From NCBI GenBank assembly GCA_030849945.1, contig JAVDKK010000002.1, positions 372,001 to 436,000 on the forward strand: 64,000 bases of DNA, given 5' to 3'. The notes beneath the pieces were generated by a model. That model was given only the letters and a program-made list of their open reading frames with translations. It did not search any database and had not been told where the DNA came from. Shown here one piece after another: positions 35,337 through 43,773 of this stretch; within the stretch, counting starts at the first letter, position 1, and each line of letters begins with the position of its first letter. Source of the DNA: Schauerella fraxinea. Its GTDB lineage: Bacteria > Pseudomonadota > Gammaproteobacteria > Burkholderiales > Burkholderiaceae_B. The position numbers were made by a program, and so were the translations under genes.

Positions 35337-36392
35337 ATGTTCGGACCGATGATTCGACGCGTGACCATGCAAACGGTTTTCGCATGCGGTTTTGCGCTTT
35401 GCGCCGCTCAGGCAGTGGCCGACGAAGCCAGTGATTGGTGGGTGTATGTCACCAACGACCACGCGCATCGCATTGCGCCCCTCCTCAAGCAGGGCGCCAA
35501 TCCCAACCGGGCAACGCCCGACGGCCAGCCCACAATCATGCAGGCCATGCGCGACAAGGCCTGGAAGGTGTACGACCTGGTCGCGGCAGACCCCAGGACC
35601 GACGTCAATGCGGCCAACCGACAGAACGAAACGCCGTTGATGTTTCTTGCGGTGCTGGGTGAAACCACTCGCGCCAAGGCGTTGATCGCCCGTGGCGCGC
35701 AGGTCAATCGGCTGGGCTGGACACCTCTGCACTACGCCGCCTCCAAAGGAAAGATCGATATGGTCAACCTGTTGCTGGCCCAACGCGCCATCGTCAATGC
35801 ACCCGCGCCGGACGGCACCACGCCGCTGATGATGGGCGCATATTCGCGCAGCAAACCCGTGGTCGACCGGTTGCTTGCCGCAGGCGCGGATCCTACGACC
35901 CGCAATCTGCAAGGGTTGAGTGCGGCTGATTGGGCGCGCTCGGTGAAGGAAGCTCGCTTGGCAGAGACGCTCGAGGCCGCGAGTGGCGCTCGGGATCGGG
36001 AGCGCCGTGGCGGTGCAGGCGGGTCAACTGACGGCGATAGCGCAGCCAGCGGCGCAACCCGTGGTGCCGGTGGCGGCGGGTCGGGCGGCGGCGGCGTCAT
36101 GTTCGGTGGCGGGGCAGGCGGTGGGGCGTCGTCGGGTTCGGGTGCCGGCGGTGCGGATCCCGAGAGCCGCCTGGCGCCTACCAGCGGCAGCCGCGCAGGC
36201 GGTTCGAGTGTCGGCGGCAACGCGGCCGGCGCAACGTCTGGAACGGCTACGGGTACGGCCGGAAGTAACGGTGGTGCTAATGGCGGCAGCGGTTCCAACG
36301 CGTCCACGGGGACGTCCTCAGGCACGGGCGTCGGGGGTGTGCGTGGGCTGGGGCTCGGCAGCGAGGATGACGAACTGCCCAATTCCCCTTAG
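35337..36392 (+). CDS. Exported ankyrin-repeat protein with glycine-rich tail
   Basis: Function unknown; ankyrin repeats mediate protein binding. The 351-residue product has a signal peptide with predicted cleavage after AVA at residue 28, four or five ankyrin repeats (about residues 42-215; for example LGWTPLHYAASKGKIDMVNLL and GTTPLMMGAYSRSKPVVDRLL), and a low-complexity Gly/Ser/Ala/Thr tail from about 222 to 351 ending in acidic SEDDELPNSP. AGGAG precedes the ATG. An AT-rich block lies directly upstream. It stands alone between tatD and glutamate dehydrogenase. Confidence 0.8.
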   Translation: MFGPMIRRVTMQTVFACGFALCAAQAVADEASDWWVYVTNDHAHRIAPLLKQGANPNRATPDGQPTIMQAMRDKAWKVYDLVAADPRTDVNAANRQNETPLMFLAVLGETTRAKALIARGAQVNRLGWTPLHYAASKGKIDMVNLLLAQRAIVNAPAPDGTTPLMMGAYSRSKPVVDRLLAAGADPTTRNLQGLSAADWARSVKEARLAETLEAASGARDRERRGGAGGSTDGDSAASGATRGAGGGGSGGGGVMFGGGAGGGASSGSGAGGADPESRLAPTSGSRAGGSSVGGNAAGATSGTATGTAGSNGGANGGSGSNASTGTSSGTGVGGVRGLGLGSEDDELPNSP

Positions 36393-36455
36393 GATGGGCG
36401 CTGCAGCGGTACGCTGCACAAACGCAACATGACATCGTCACACTAATACGTCCCT

Positions 36456-36478
36456 AATTAAATTATTTGAATTTAATT
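36456..36478. promoter_or_regulatory. AT-rich inverted repeat ahead of glutamate dehydrogenase
   Basis: AATTAAATT (36456-36464) and AATTTAATT (36470-36478) are exact reverse complements with a five-base spacer; beyond one mismatch the flanks CCC and GGG also pair. It is 58 bases upstream of the start codon in an otherwise GC-rich genome. Best read as a regulator binding site; which regulator is unknown. Confidence 0.5.
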
Positions 36479-36535
36479 GGGGCCATATTGGTTTAGTCGT
36501 TAGAATGCTGCCATCCCAATCAACGGAGACCGCGC

Positions 36536-37828
36536 ATGTCGTCTTTACCGCCCGCCGATGCTTTGCCGTCCTATCTCGATCCCAACCACCTCGGTCCTTG
36601 GGGGGTTTACCTCCAGCAGGTCGATCGGGTGGCGCCCTATCTAGGTTCGCTGGCACGTTGGGTGGAGACGCTCAAGCGCCCGAAGCGCGCGTTGATCGTC
36701 GACGTGCCGATCGAGCTCGACAACGGGCGGGTGGCGCATTTCGAAGGGTATCGCGTACAGCACAACACCTCGCGCGGTCCCGGTAAGGGCGGCGTGCGGT
36801 TCCACCAAGACGTGACGCTTTCTGAAGTGATGGCGCTCTCGGCCTGGATGTCGGTCAAGAACGCGGCAGTCAACCTGCCGTTTGGCGGTGCGAAGGGCGG
36901 CATTCGTGTCGATCCGCGTACGTTGTCGCAATCCGAGCTCGAACGGATGACGCGTCGGTACACCACCGAGATCGGCGTCATCATCGGACCCTCCAAGGAC
37001 ATCCCCGCGCCGGACGTCAATACGAACGCGCAAACGATGGCCTGGATGATGGATACCTATTCCATGAACGAAGGCCTGACGTCCACCGGTGTCGTGACGG
37101 GTAAGCCTATCGCGTTGGGCGGCAGCTTGGGCCGTGTGGAAGCGACGGGTCGCGGCGTGTTCGTCGTCGGCTGCGAAGCCGCGCGCGATATCGGTTTCGA
37201 TGTGGTCGGTGCACGCGTGGTCGTGCAGGGCTTCGGTAACGTGGGCGGCACCGCCGCACGCCTGTTCCACGAAACCGGTGCAAAGGTGATCGCGGCGCAG
37301 GATCACACTGGCACGATTCACAACGAATTCGGCCTGGATGTGCCCAATTTGCTGGCACACGTGGCGCAACATGGCGGCGTGGGTGGATTCGGTGGCGCTG
37401 AAACCATCGATAGCGACACCTTCTGGGCACTCGAAACAGAGTTTTTGATTCCGGCCGCACTGGAAAGCCAGATCCACGCCGGCAATGCCGATAGCGTACG
37501 CGCCAAGGTGGTGGTCGAGGGCGCCAACGGCCCCACGACGCCCGAGGCTGACGATATCTTGCGTGACAAGGGCATTTTGGTCGTACCCGACGTCGTGGCC
37601 AACGCCGGTGGCGTGACGGTCAGCTACTTCGAGTGGGTGCAGGATTTCTCGAGCTTCTTCTGGAGCGAAGACGAGATCAACCATCGCCTGGAGCGCATCA
37701 TGCGCGACGCGTTCGCCGCCGTATCGCACGTGGCGCGCGAGCATTCGGTGACGCTGCGCACGGCCGCGTTTATCGTGGCTTGCACGCGCATTCTGCAAGC
37801 CCGTCAGGTGCGCGGTCTGTATCCGTAA
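36536..37828 (+). CDS. gdhA: Glutamate dehydrogenase (Glu/Leu/Phe/Val family)
   Basis: Interconverts glutamate and 2-oxoglutarate plus ammonia. The 430 residues are a hexameric small-type GDH: GPGKGGVRFHQDV binds substrate, PFGGAKGGIRVDP carries the catalytic lysine, and the Rossmann segment VVVQGFGNVGGTAARLFHE binds the nucleotide. NAD versus NADP preference is not certain from sequence. GGAG precedes the ATG. An AT-rich inverted repeat upstream is a candidate operator and a strong terminator lies downstream. Confidence 0.92.
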   Translation: MSSLPPADALPSYLDPNHLGPWGVYLQQVDRVAPYLGSLARWVETLKRPKRALIVDVPIELDNGRVAHFEGYRVQHNTSRGPGKGGVRFHQDVTLSEVMALSAWMSVKNAAVNLPFGGAKGGIRVDPRTLSQSELERMTRRYTTEIGVIIGPSKDIPAPDVNTNAQTMAWMMDTYSMNEGLTSTGVVTGKPIALGGSLGRVEATGRGVFVVGCEAARDIGFDVVGARVVVQGFGNVGGTAARLFHETGAKVIAAQDHTGTIHNEFGLDVPNLLAHVAQHGGVGGFGGAETIDSDTFWALETEFLIPAALESQIHAGNADSVRAKVVVEGANGPTTPEADDILRDKGILVVPDVVANAGGVTVSYFEWVQDFSSFFWSEDEINHRLERIMRDAFAAVSHVAREHSVTLRTAAFIVACTRILQARQVRGLYP

Positions 37829-37872
37829 ATCAGGAAGGCGGGTGGTCGAACGGGTGTGTCGTGCATCAGCAG

Positions 37873-37911
37873 ACTCGCTAGTTCACCACTCGCTAGTCAG
37901 CACTCGCTAGT
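37873..37911. repeat. Three short direct repeats downstream of gdhA
   Basis: ACTCGCTAGT occurs at 37873-37882, 37888-37897 and 37902-37911, and is followed by two copies of CCTGCGCCAG. They lie between the gdhA stop and the terminator; no function is evident. Confidence 0.7.
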
Positions 37912-37967
37912 TGTCTCTGCGACATGTCAGCCTGCGCCAGGTCACCCTGCGCCAGTTCGCCTGCATC

Positions 37968-38000
37968 ATGAAAAACGCCCGCGTTGCGGGCGTTTTTCAT
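37968..38000. terminator. Bidirectional terminator between gdhA and the DUF3298 lipoprotein gene
   Basis: A perfect 15-bp stem with arms ATGAAAAACGCCCGC and its complement closes a GTT loop. The A-run on one side and T-run on the other let it stop transcripts from both convergent genes. Confidence 0.92.
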
Positions 38001-38021
38001 GGCGCGGCGGGCGGCTATGCC

Positions 38022-38888
38022 TTACTTCGGCATCCATTCCGGGCGCAAGATGCCCTGCAGGGCCGAGTAGGGCATCGTGAGTTCGGGCTGGCCCGCAGCG
38101 TAGGGTGCGATGACGTATGCGTCGTACTTGAGTACCAGACCGTCGGGCGTGAGGGCGAAGTTGTCGGTTTCTTGAAAGGGCCACATGCGATTGAAAGAGG
38201 CTGGGTCGCGTTTGGCGTCGTCCAGCGATTGCTTCCAACGGGTGTGCGCAGCTCGCGTGGCCTCCACGAACGCGGCACGACGTTCGGGTATCAGCACTTC
38301 GTCCAACGCCACCACGCGATCGCGTGCGCGATCCCAATTCAAAAATTGCGTCGCCGGGATGCCGTGCGCCGCACCGGTAAGCGTCTGGGTGGTGCCCAGC
38401 TCGACCACGATCAGATTGCCGGGGCTTGCGCGCACTTTGCCCCGCAGCGACGTGGCATCCCGCGCTTGCGCGGTCTGCCAGAAGTAATCGACGTAGCCTG
38501 CAACCGTGTCATAAGGCAGGTTTTGCTGGCGATCGACGCCGGTCATGAAGGCCAGGACGTGGTCGACGAGCTCGGTGAGCTTGGGTTCGCCCGGAAAAGC
38601 CACTGAATCGATATCGATGGCGGGGCACTGGCCGGTGCAGCCCGGCTTCGTGCGCGACCATTTGACAGCAACGCTGCCGGCGTCGCCCGGGGTGCCGGCT
38701 GAAGCGCCGGACGCCGCGCTCGACGGTGCCTTCTGATTGGCCAAGCTGATCGTATCTTTGGGAGATGAACCACAGCCGGCTAGAAAGACGGCGGTTGCGA
38801 CCAGCACGCCTTGCGCTGCGCGCCGGAACGGTCGGCCAAAGGATAGGGGGCGCCCGATAATCGGGGAAGAAGCAAAAATATCCGTCAC
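38022..38888 (-). CDS. DUF3298 (RsiV-like C-terminal domain) lipoprotein
   Basis: Function unknown. The 288-residue product begins at a GTG (38888) and has a hydrophobic segment ending in the lipobox FLAGC, so it is probably an outer-membrane or periplasmic lipoprotein. The C-terminal half (about 120-288) matches the DUF3298 fold seen in RsiV, with LDEVLIPE and FALTPDGLVLKYDAYVIAPYAAG near the end. The frame remains open upstream to 39074, overlapping lplA, but that extension would bury the signal segment. AGG lies about eight bases before the chosen GTG. Confidence 0.75.
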   Translation of the reverse strand: MTDIFASSPIIGRPLSFGRPFRRAAQGVLVATAVFLAGCGSSPKDTISLANQKAPSSAASGASAGTPGDAGSVAVKWSRTKPGCTGQCPAIDIDSVAFPGEPKLTELVDHVLAFMTGVDRQQNLPYDTVAGYVDYFWQTAQARDATSLRGKVRASPGNLIVVELGTTQTLTGAAHGIPATQFLNWDRARDRVVALDEVLIPERRAAFVEATRAAHTRWKQSLDDAKRDPASFNRMWPFQETDNFALTPDGLVLKYDAYVIAPYAAGQPELTMPYSALQGILRPEWMPK

Positions 38889-39045
38889 AACGTACCTATC
38901 GTTAAAAGTGCGCCGATTGAGCACACGTAGACCCCAAGCCGAATGTGGCCCTGCGGGACCTAAAGCCCAAACCCAAAGCCGAGACCCAAGACGGGACAAA
39001 AATGCGGGACCCACGTGCGTGGCGCTGGTGCAGCCGGCAAGCCGG

Positions 39046-39822
39046 TCAGGGGACAACCGCAATCCAGTCTTCACGCGAAAAACGCTCTGTCACCTGTTTG
39101 TCGGCCAATCGCGCCTCCTCTTCGGTGACAGCGCCTTCGGTAAGACCGTAGCGAGCGCGAAAAGTGTCCACCATGCGCGCAATGATTTCTTCCCGGGGCA
39201 TACCGGTTTGCGTGCGCAAGGGATCGACGCGCTTCTTGGCACTGGTGGTGCCCTTGTCGGAGAGCTTTTCCTTGCCGATGCGCAGGACCTCAAGCATTTT
39301 GTCGGCATCGATGTCGTACGCCATCGTGACGTGGTGCAGAACGGCACCGCCGCGCCGGGCCTGCGCTGCCCCGCCAATCTTGCCCGCATCCGACGCGATG
39401 TCGTTCAAGGGCTGGTACCACGCGCGTATCCCCAGTGATCCCAATGCTTCGAGCACCCAGTCGTCCAGGTAGGCGTAGGACTCTTGGAAGCTCATGCCTT
39501 TGACCAGCGCTTCGGGCGCGTAGATCGAATAGGTAATCGTGTTGCCCGGTTCGACGAACATCGCGCCGCCCCCGCTCACGCGCCGGACGACTTCGATGCC
39601 ATGGCGCGTGGCACCCTCGGGATCGATTTCGTTGCGCAGCGATTGGAACCGACCGATCACCACGGCGGGTTTCAGCCATTCCCAGATCCGCAACGTCGGC
39701 GGCCGGCGGCCGGCACCCACTTCATCGGCCAACACGGCATCCAGCGCCATGTGCGTGAGCGGCAACTGCGGGGCATCGTGGATCAGTTGCCAGGCGTAAT
39801 CTTTCCAGTCGGTACGTGTCAT
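39046..39822 (-). CDS. Lipoate-protein ligase A, catalytic (large) part
   Basis: Attaches lipoate to the E2 subunits of 2-oxoacid dehydrogenases or GcvH. The 258 residues have the ligase core, with VVRRVSGGGAMFV (78-90) as the lipoyl-AMP segment, the conserved lysine Lys148 in DAGKIGGAAQARRGGAVLHH, and a helical end. The small C-terminal accessory domain of E. coli LplA is missing here and appears as the separate upstream gene, with which it overlaps by four bases. LipB-type octanoyl transfer is unlikely given the SGGGA motif. Confidence 0.87.
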   Translation of the reverse strand: MTRTDWKDYAWQLIHDAPQLPLTHMALDAVLADEVGAGRRPPTLRIWEWLKPAVVIGRFQSLRNEIDPEGATRHGIEVVRRVSGGGAMFVEPGNTITYSIYAPEALVKGMSFQESYAYLDDWVLEALGSLGIRAWYQPLNDIASDAGKIGGAAQARRGGAVLHHVTMAYDIDADKMLEVLRIGKEKLSDKGTTSAKKRVDPLRTQTGMPREEIIARMVDTFRARYGLTEGAVTEEEARLADKQVTERFSREDWIAVVP

Positions 39823-40097
39823 GAACGTGCGCGGGCCACGGCAGTGGCGACCGCTTCAGGTGAGAAGCCGAACATTTCGGTGGTGGGCGGCAGGGCCTGC
39901 CGGACGGCGTGCGCCAAATCGGCTTCGGGCGCATCGGCCGGCAAGCCGCGCAGCGCGGTATCGATCAAGTCGAGCGCTTCAGGCGGCTCGAGAAAAAAAT
40001 CGCCGCTGATCTGAACGGCTGTCAATCGGCCGGCTTCGATCGTGACGTCGGCCACGACGAGTTTCCCGCCGGGCACTTTGAATTCGCCGTGACTCAT
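39819..40097 (-). CDS. Lipoate-protein ligase accessory domain (LplB-like)
   Basis: The 92 residues match the C-terminal accessory domain of lipoate ligases: FKVPGGKLVVADVTIEAGRL near the N-terminus, then DFFLEPPEALDLIDTALRGL. In Thermoplasma acidophilum the same domain is a free subunit, LplB, needed for lipoate adenylation. GAGGAT precedes the ATG, and the stop overlaps the start of the catalytic gene, so the two are translated together and probably form one enzyme. Confidence 0.8.
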   Translation of the reverse strand: MSHGEFKVPGGKLVVADVTIEAGRLTAVQISGDFFLEPPEALDLIDTALRGLPADAPEADLAHAVRQALPPTTEMFGFSPEAVATAVARARS

Positions 40098-40184
40098 GGC
40101 TTATCCTCGTTGGGCGCTGGTCTGGCCGAAGAGGACCTCGCGCGATTCCTCTTCGTCGACCGCAGGGGTGGGCGTGGCGGCAGA

Positions 40185-40682
40185 CTAAACCGGTTGCGTC
40201 TGCTCGATGGCGGCCACAATGGCGGGCGTCATGCTTTCGGGCGTGTCGGTGGGTGCAAACCGCTTGATGACCGTGCCATCGCGGCCCACCAGAAACTTGG
40301 TGAAGTTCCACTTGATGGCCTCGGTGCCCAGAAGGCCCGGTTTGGTCGATTTCAGCCACGCATAGAGCGGATCGGCATCGTCGCCATTCACATCGACTTT
40401 ACCGAAAACCGGGAACGTGATGTCGTAGGAGGTCTCGCAGAATTGCTTGATCTCGTCGTCGGATCCGGGCTCTTGGTGGCCAAACTGATTGCACGGGAAA
40501 CCCAGCACGGTCAGCCCGGCGTCGCCGTAAGCGCGGTACAACCGCTCAAGTCCGGCATATTGCGGCGTAAAGCCGCATTTGGAAGCGACATTGACCACGA
40601 GCAGTACGCGGTCGCTGTACGTGGACAGCGGCACTTGCGCGCCGTCGTTGCCGCGCACCGAAAAGTCGAATATCGAAGTCAT
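40185..40682 (-). CDS. Glutathione peroxidase family (Cys type)
   Basis: Reduces hydrogen and lipid peroxides; non-selenium members usually prefer thioredoxin. The 165 residues have the peroxidatic Cys36 in NVASKCGFTPQY, Gln70 in FPCNQFGHQEPG, and a tryptophan in KWNFTKFLV, the catalytic tetrad pattern. Cys82 in EIKQFCETSYD is the usual resolving cysteine of the thioredoxin-dependent type. GGGAG precedes the ATG. Adjacent genes share its direction but no pathway. Confidence 0.92.
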   Translation of the reverse strand: MTSIFDFSVRGNDGAQVPLSTYSDRVLLVVNVASKCGFTPQYAGLERLYRAYGDAGLTVLGFPCNQFGHQEPGSDDEIKQFCETSYDITFPVFGKVDVNGDDADPLYAWLKSTKPGLLGTEAIKWNFTKFLVGRDGTVIKRFAPTDTPESMTPAIVAAIEQTQPV

Positions 40683-40691
40683 GACATCTCC

Positions 40692-41870
40692 CTAGCCAGA
40701 GGTGGAGAGTGTAGCCGGGTCGAGGGGGCGTCGCCCGTAATAACGCGTTCCCCATAGGGTTACCGCAAAGGCGGCGACGCCTAAGCCAGCGGTGATCCAG
40801 GGCAGGTCGGTCAGGGCGCCGCCGTGCTTCAAGGCCATGCTCCCCATCCAGGCACCGGCGGCATTGCCTAGATTGAATGCGCCTTGATTGAGCGTGGACG
40901 CCAGATTGGGCGCGTCCGCCGCCTGGTCGACGATGAGCGTTTGCAAAAGCGGCACCACGGCAAACCCCAATGTGCCCCACAGAAACAAGGTGAGCAGCAT
41001 CGGGCCCACATGATGAATCGCTTGCGTGAGGCCGAGGAACACCAGGATGAGTCCGAAGAACACCCAACGCAGCGAGGCCTCCAGATGCCGGTCGCCGAGT
41101 TTGCCGCCCAACGTGCTGCCGACGGTGAGAGCGACGCCGAAAAAGAGCAACGCGCCGCTTACCCAGCGCTCGGTGAATCCGGTGACCTGCGTGAGAATCG
41201 GCGTGATGAAGGTGAACACGCAAAAGAGCGAGGCCGACGCCAATGCGCTGGCCGCCAGCGGCCACACCACGCGCACATCTTTCAGCACGCGAAACTCGCT
41301 CAGGATATTGGCCGGCTTCATGGGAATACGTCCGGGGAGCCACGCGGCCAATGCCGCCACCGCCGCCAGACCGATGGCCGACACGCACCAAAACGTTGAG
41401 CGCCAGCCGGCCACCTGACCCAAGGCGGTACCGAGCGGTACGCCCAGCACATTGGCCAGTGTGAGCCCGGTAAACATCAACGCGATCGCACTGGACCGCT
41501 GGTGCCGCGGCACCAACTCGGCCGCCACGACCGCGCCGAGGCCGAAAAACGCGCCGTGGCAGAAGGCGGTCACCACGCGCGCCGCCATGAGCATCCCGTA
41601 GTTGGGGGCGAGTGCACACAGCACGTTGCCGAGCACAAACGTGCTGGCCAGAAAGATGAGCGTGGCTTTGCGCGGCTGACGTGCGGTGCACACCGCCATG
41701 ATGGGGGCACCGATCACCACGCCCATGGCGTAACCGGTGATCAGCAGACCCGCAGCGTCGAGGGTGACCTTGAGATCGAGCGCCACATTGGGGAGTAGCC
41801 CCATGATGACGAATTCACTGGTGCCGATTCCGAAAGCGGCGGCGGCGAGGGCGAGGATAGGGAGCGGCAT
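40692..41870 (-). CDS. MFS transporter, DHA1 (AraJ/YdhP-like) family
   Basis: Predicted inner-membrane proton-coupled exporter. The 392 residues are hydrophobic with twelve membrane segments. GTSEFVIMGLLPNVALDL in helix 1 and the motif-A-like ARQPRKA loop between helices 2 and 3 are typical of sugar/drug exporters of the DHA1 family. The substrate is unknown. It ends 9 bases before the glutathione peroxidase start, so the two may be co-transcribed. Confidence 0.88.
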   Translation of the reverse strand: MPLPILALAAAAFGIGTSEFVIMGLLPNVALDLKVTLDAAGLLITGYAMGVVIGAPIMAVCTARQPRKATLIFLASTFVLGNVLCALAPNYGMLMAARVVTAFCHGAFFGLGAVVAAELVPRHQRSSAIALMFTGLTLANVLGVPLGTALGQVAGWRSTFWCVSAIGLAAVAALAAWLPGRIPMKPANILSEFRVLKDVRVVWPLAASALASASLFCVFTFITPILTQVTGFTERWVSGALLFFGVALTVGSTLGGKLGDRHLEASLRWVFFGLILVFLGLTQAIHHVGPMLLTLFLWGTLGFAVVPLLQTLIVDQAADAPNLASTLNQGAFNLGNAAGAWMGSMALKHGGALTDLPWITAGLGVAAFAVTLWGTRYYGRRPLDPATLSTSG

Positions 41871-41881
41871 GGGCCGCGATT

Positions 41882-43627
41882 CTATCCGATCGTGGCGACC
41901 TCACGGTTGCGGCGGGCAGCCGTGACACCATTGGATCGTGTCGCCGCCGGGGCGGACGCCAATGCCGGGCGTTTCAGCGGCGCTTGGGCAGATGCTGTGG
42001 CGATCGGGACATTGTCCAGCCGGAAGACCGAAATCGCGTGCTGGAGCGCATCGCCCTGCAAATTGAGCACATGCACCGAGCCGCTGGTGACTTCGACCAG
42101 TTCGGCATTGCGTTGCGCGGCCTGGCCGGTGGCAGCGATGCTGTTTCGCACCTCATTCATGTCGATGAGCTGCGTGGCCGTGGCATCGGTCATCTCGCGC
42201 ATGATGTCGCTTACGCGCGCGACCGAGTCGAGCACGTCGCTCATGGCGCGTCCGGAATCTTCCACGCACTGCGCGCCGTGACTGATGACCTGCTCGGAGG
42301 CCTCGATCACGCGCTTGATTTCTTTGGCGGCACCGTCGCTCTTGAGCGCCAGATTGCGCACTTCCGAGGCGACCACCGCAAACCCCTTGCCTTGCTCGCC
42401 GGCACGCGCAGCTTCGACAGCAGCGTTCAGGGCCAGGATATTGGTCTGGAAGGCGATGCCTTCGATCATGCCGACGATTTCGGAGATCTTGTTGGAACGT
42501 TCGACCACGCCATGCATGGCCGTGGTTGCTTCACGCACGATCGCCCCGCCTTTGCGAGCAACGTCCGAAGACTGCGCCGCCAGGCGATTGGCGCGATCGG
42601 CCGCCGATGCCATTTCGGCCACGCTGTCGGCCAACGCGCCCATGCGGCCATCGGCGGCATCGAGCAAGGCGTTTTGTTCGAGGGTGCCGTGGCGCAGCGC
42701 TTCATTGCTCTGCGTGATGGCATGCGCCTCGCCCCGCAACTTGCCTACGCTTTGCGCGACATCGTAGGTAATGCTGATCAGGCTCTTGCGCATGATGTCC
42801 ATGGAGAGCGTCAGGCGCGATGCCGCGCCGTGGCCGCCATCCCATTCGCTATCCACATCACGCAGCAAATTGCCGGTCGCGATTTGATCGGTGGTGTGGG
42901 TGGGACCGGTCAAGCTGCGAACGGCGGCACGCCAGACCGCGAAATGGGTACCCAGAATGGCCAGCGCGCCAATAGTAAGGATGCCGGGCAGGAAGTAGGG
43001 CGTGAGGCTTGCCGGTACCGCGTCGGCATGCCGGGCGGCCCAGGCGGTTGCCGCGATGGCGCCCAGCGCGACTGCGCCGCTTGCCAGGCTGCGAGCGCCC
43101 AGGGCGCCGCCCAGACTGAAGCGGTCGCTGCCCGGCAACAGGGCGCGCCAGCCGCGCGGCCGCAGTCGCCCACCCGAGACGCCCACATGCGCGCGTCCCA
43201 GGCCGTCTTCTTCATCGCACAGCGCGATGTAGGCGGCCTCGGCCACTTCGATCTGGTCGCGCGACGGTTTGACGCGCACCGAAGCGTAGGACACGCACTC
43301 GCCATGTTCGATGACGGGCACAACGGTGGCAAAGACCCAGTAGAAATCGCCGTTCTTACGGCGGTTTTTGACCATGCCGGACCATCGGCGACCCGATTTA
43401 AGCGTGGCCCACAGATCGGCGAATGCACCGCGTGGCATGCCGGGGTGGCGCACGATGTTGTGATGTGCGCCGTACAACTCGTCTTTGTCGTAACCGCTGA
43501 CTTCGACGAAGGCCGGATTGGCATACAGGATGCGGCCATCGAGATCCGTGCGGGAAATCAGGTATTGGTCGTCGCGGAGCACATACTCGTGATCGGAGAC
43601 GAAACGCGCGGCGGAGGAGTCAGGCAT
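41882..43627 (-). CDS. Aer-like methyl-accepting chemotaxis protein with N-terminal PAS domain
   Basis: Probable aerotaxis/redox receptor. The 581 residues start with a cytoplasmic PAS domain (about 10-125) whose IVRHPGMPRGAFADLW, and then RRWSGMVKNRRKNGDFYWV, match the FAD-binding PAS of E. coli Aer, including Arg60, His61 and Trp82. Two membrane segments (about 170-215) with hardly any periplasmic loop follow, then a long signalling domain with the hairpin tip GIAFQTNILALNAAVEAARA and QGKGFAVVASEVRNLA. No Shine-Dalgarno is obvious. An FNR box about 70 bases upstream suggests induction when oxygen is low. Confidence 0.9.
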   Translation of the reverse strand: MPDSSAARFVSDHEYVLRDDQYLISRTDLDGRILYANPAFVEVSGYDKDELYGAHHNIVRHPGMPRGAFADLWATLKSGRRWSGMVKNRRKNGDFYWVFATVVPVIEHGECVSYASVRVKPSRDQIEVAEAAYIALCDEEDGLGRAHVGVSGGRLRPRGWRALLPGSDRFSLGGALGARSLASGAVALGAIAATAWAARHADAVPASLTPYFLPGILTIGALAILGTHFAVWRAAVRSLTGPTHTTDQIATGNLLRDVDSEWDGGHGAASRLTLSMDIMRKSLISITYDVAQSVGKLRGEAHAITQSNEALRHGTLEQNALLDAADGRMGALADSVAEMASAADRANRLAAQSSDVARKGGAIVREATTAMHGVVERSNKISEIVGMIEGIAFQTNILALNAAVEAARAGEQGKGFAVVASEVRNLALKSDGAAKEIKRVIEASEQVISHGAQCVEDSGRAMSDVLDSVARVSDIMREMTDATATQLIDMNEVRNSIAATGQAAQRNAELVEVTSGSVHVLNLQGDALQHAISVFRLDNVPIATASAQAPLKRPALASAPAATRSNGVTAARRNREVATIG

Positions 43628-43686
43628 GTGTGCGATTGTTAGATTCTGATACTAATCTCGCGATCATCCTCCGTATTCGCGCCCCG

Positions 43687-43708
43687 CAATTTGATAATTA
43701 TCAAATTG
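43687..43708. promoter_or_regulatory. FNR-type box ahead of the Aer-like receptor gene
   Basis: The core TTGATAATTATCAA equals the FNR consensus TTGAT-N4-ATCAA with no mismatch, and lies in a 22-base perfect palindrome flanked by CAAT and ATTG ends. The centre is 70 bases before the receptor ATG on the minus strand; a GATGAT element downstream is spaced right for a class II FNR promoter (box centre near -41). Confidence 0.65.
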
Positions 43709-43773
43709 ATGAGGAATGACCCTCATACCAGACTCAGTTCAAACCCAGCGGCCCTTGCGATGATGGCCCGCGC

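Noticed and set aside
37873..37911. CRISPR array
   Set aside because: The repeats are only 10 bases with spacers of 4-5 bases, which is far too short, and no cas genes are near.
41984..43642. Open frame antisense to the chemoreceptor gene
   Set aside because: The sense strand has PAS and MCP signature motifs; the antisense product is compositionally biased and matches nothing.
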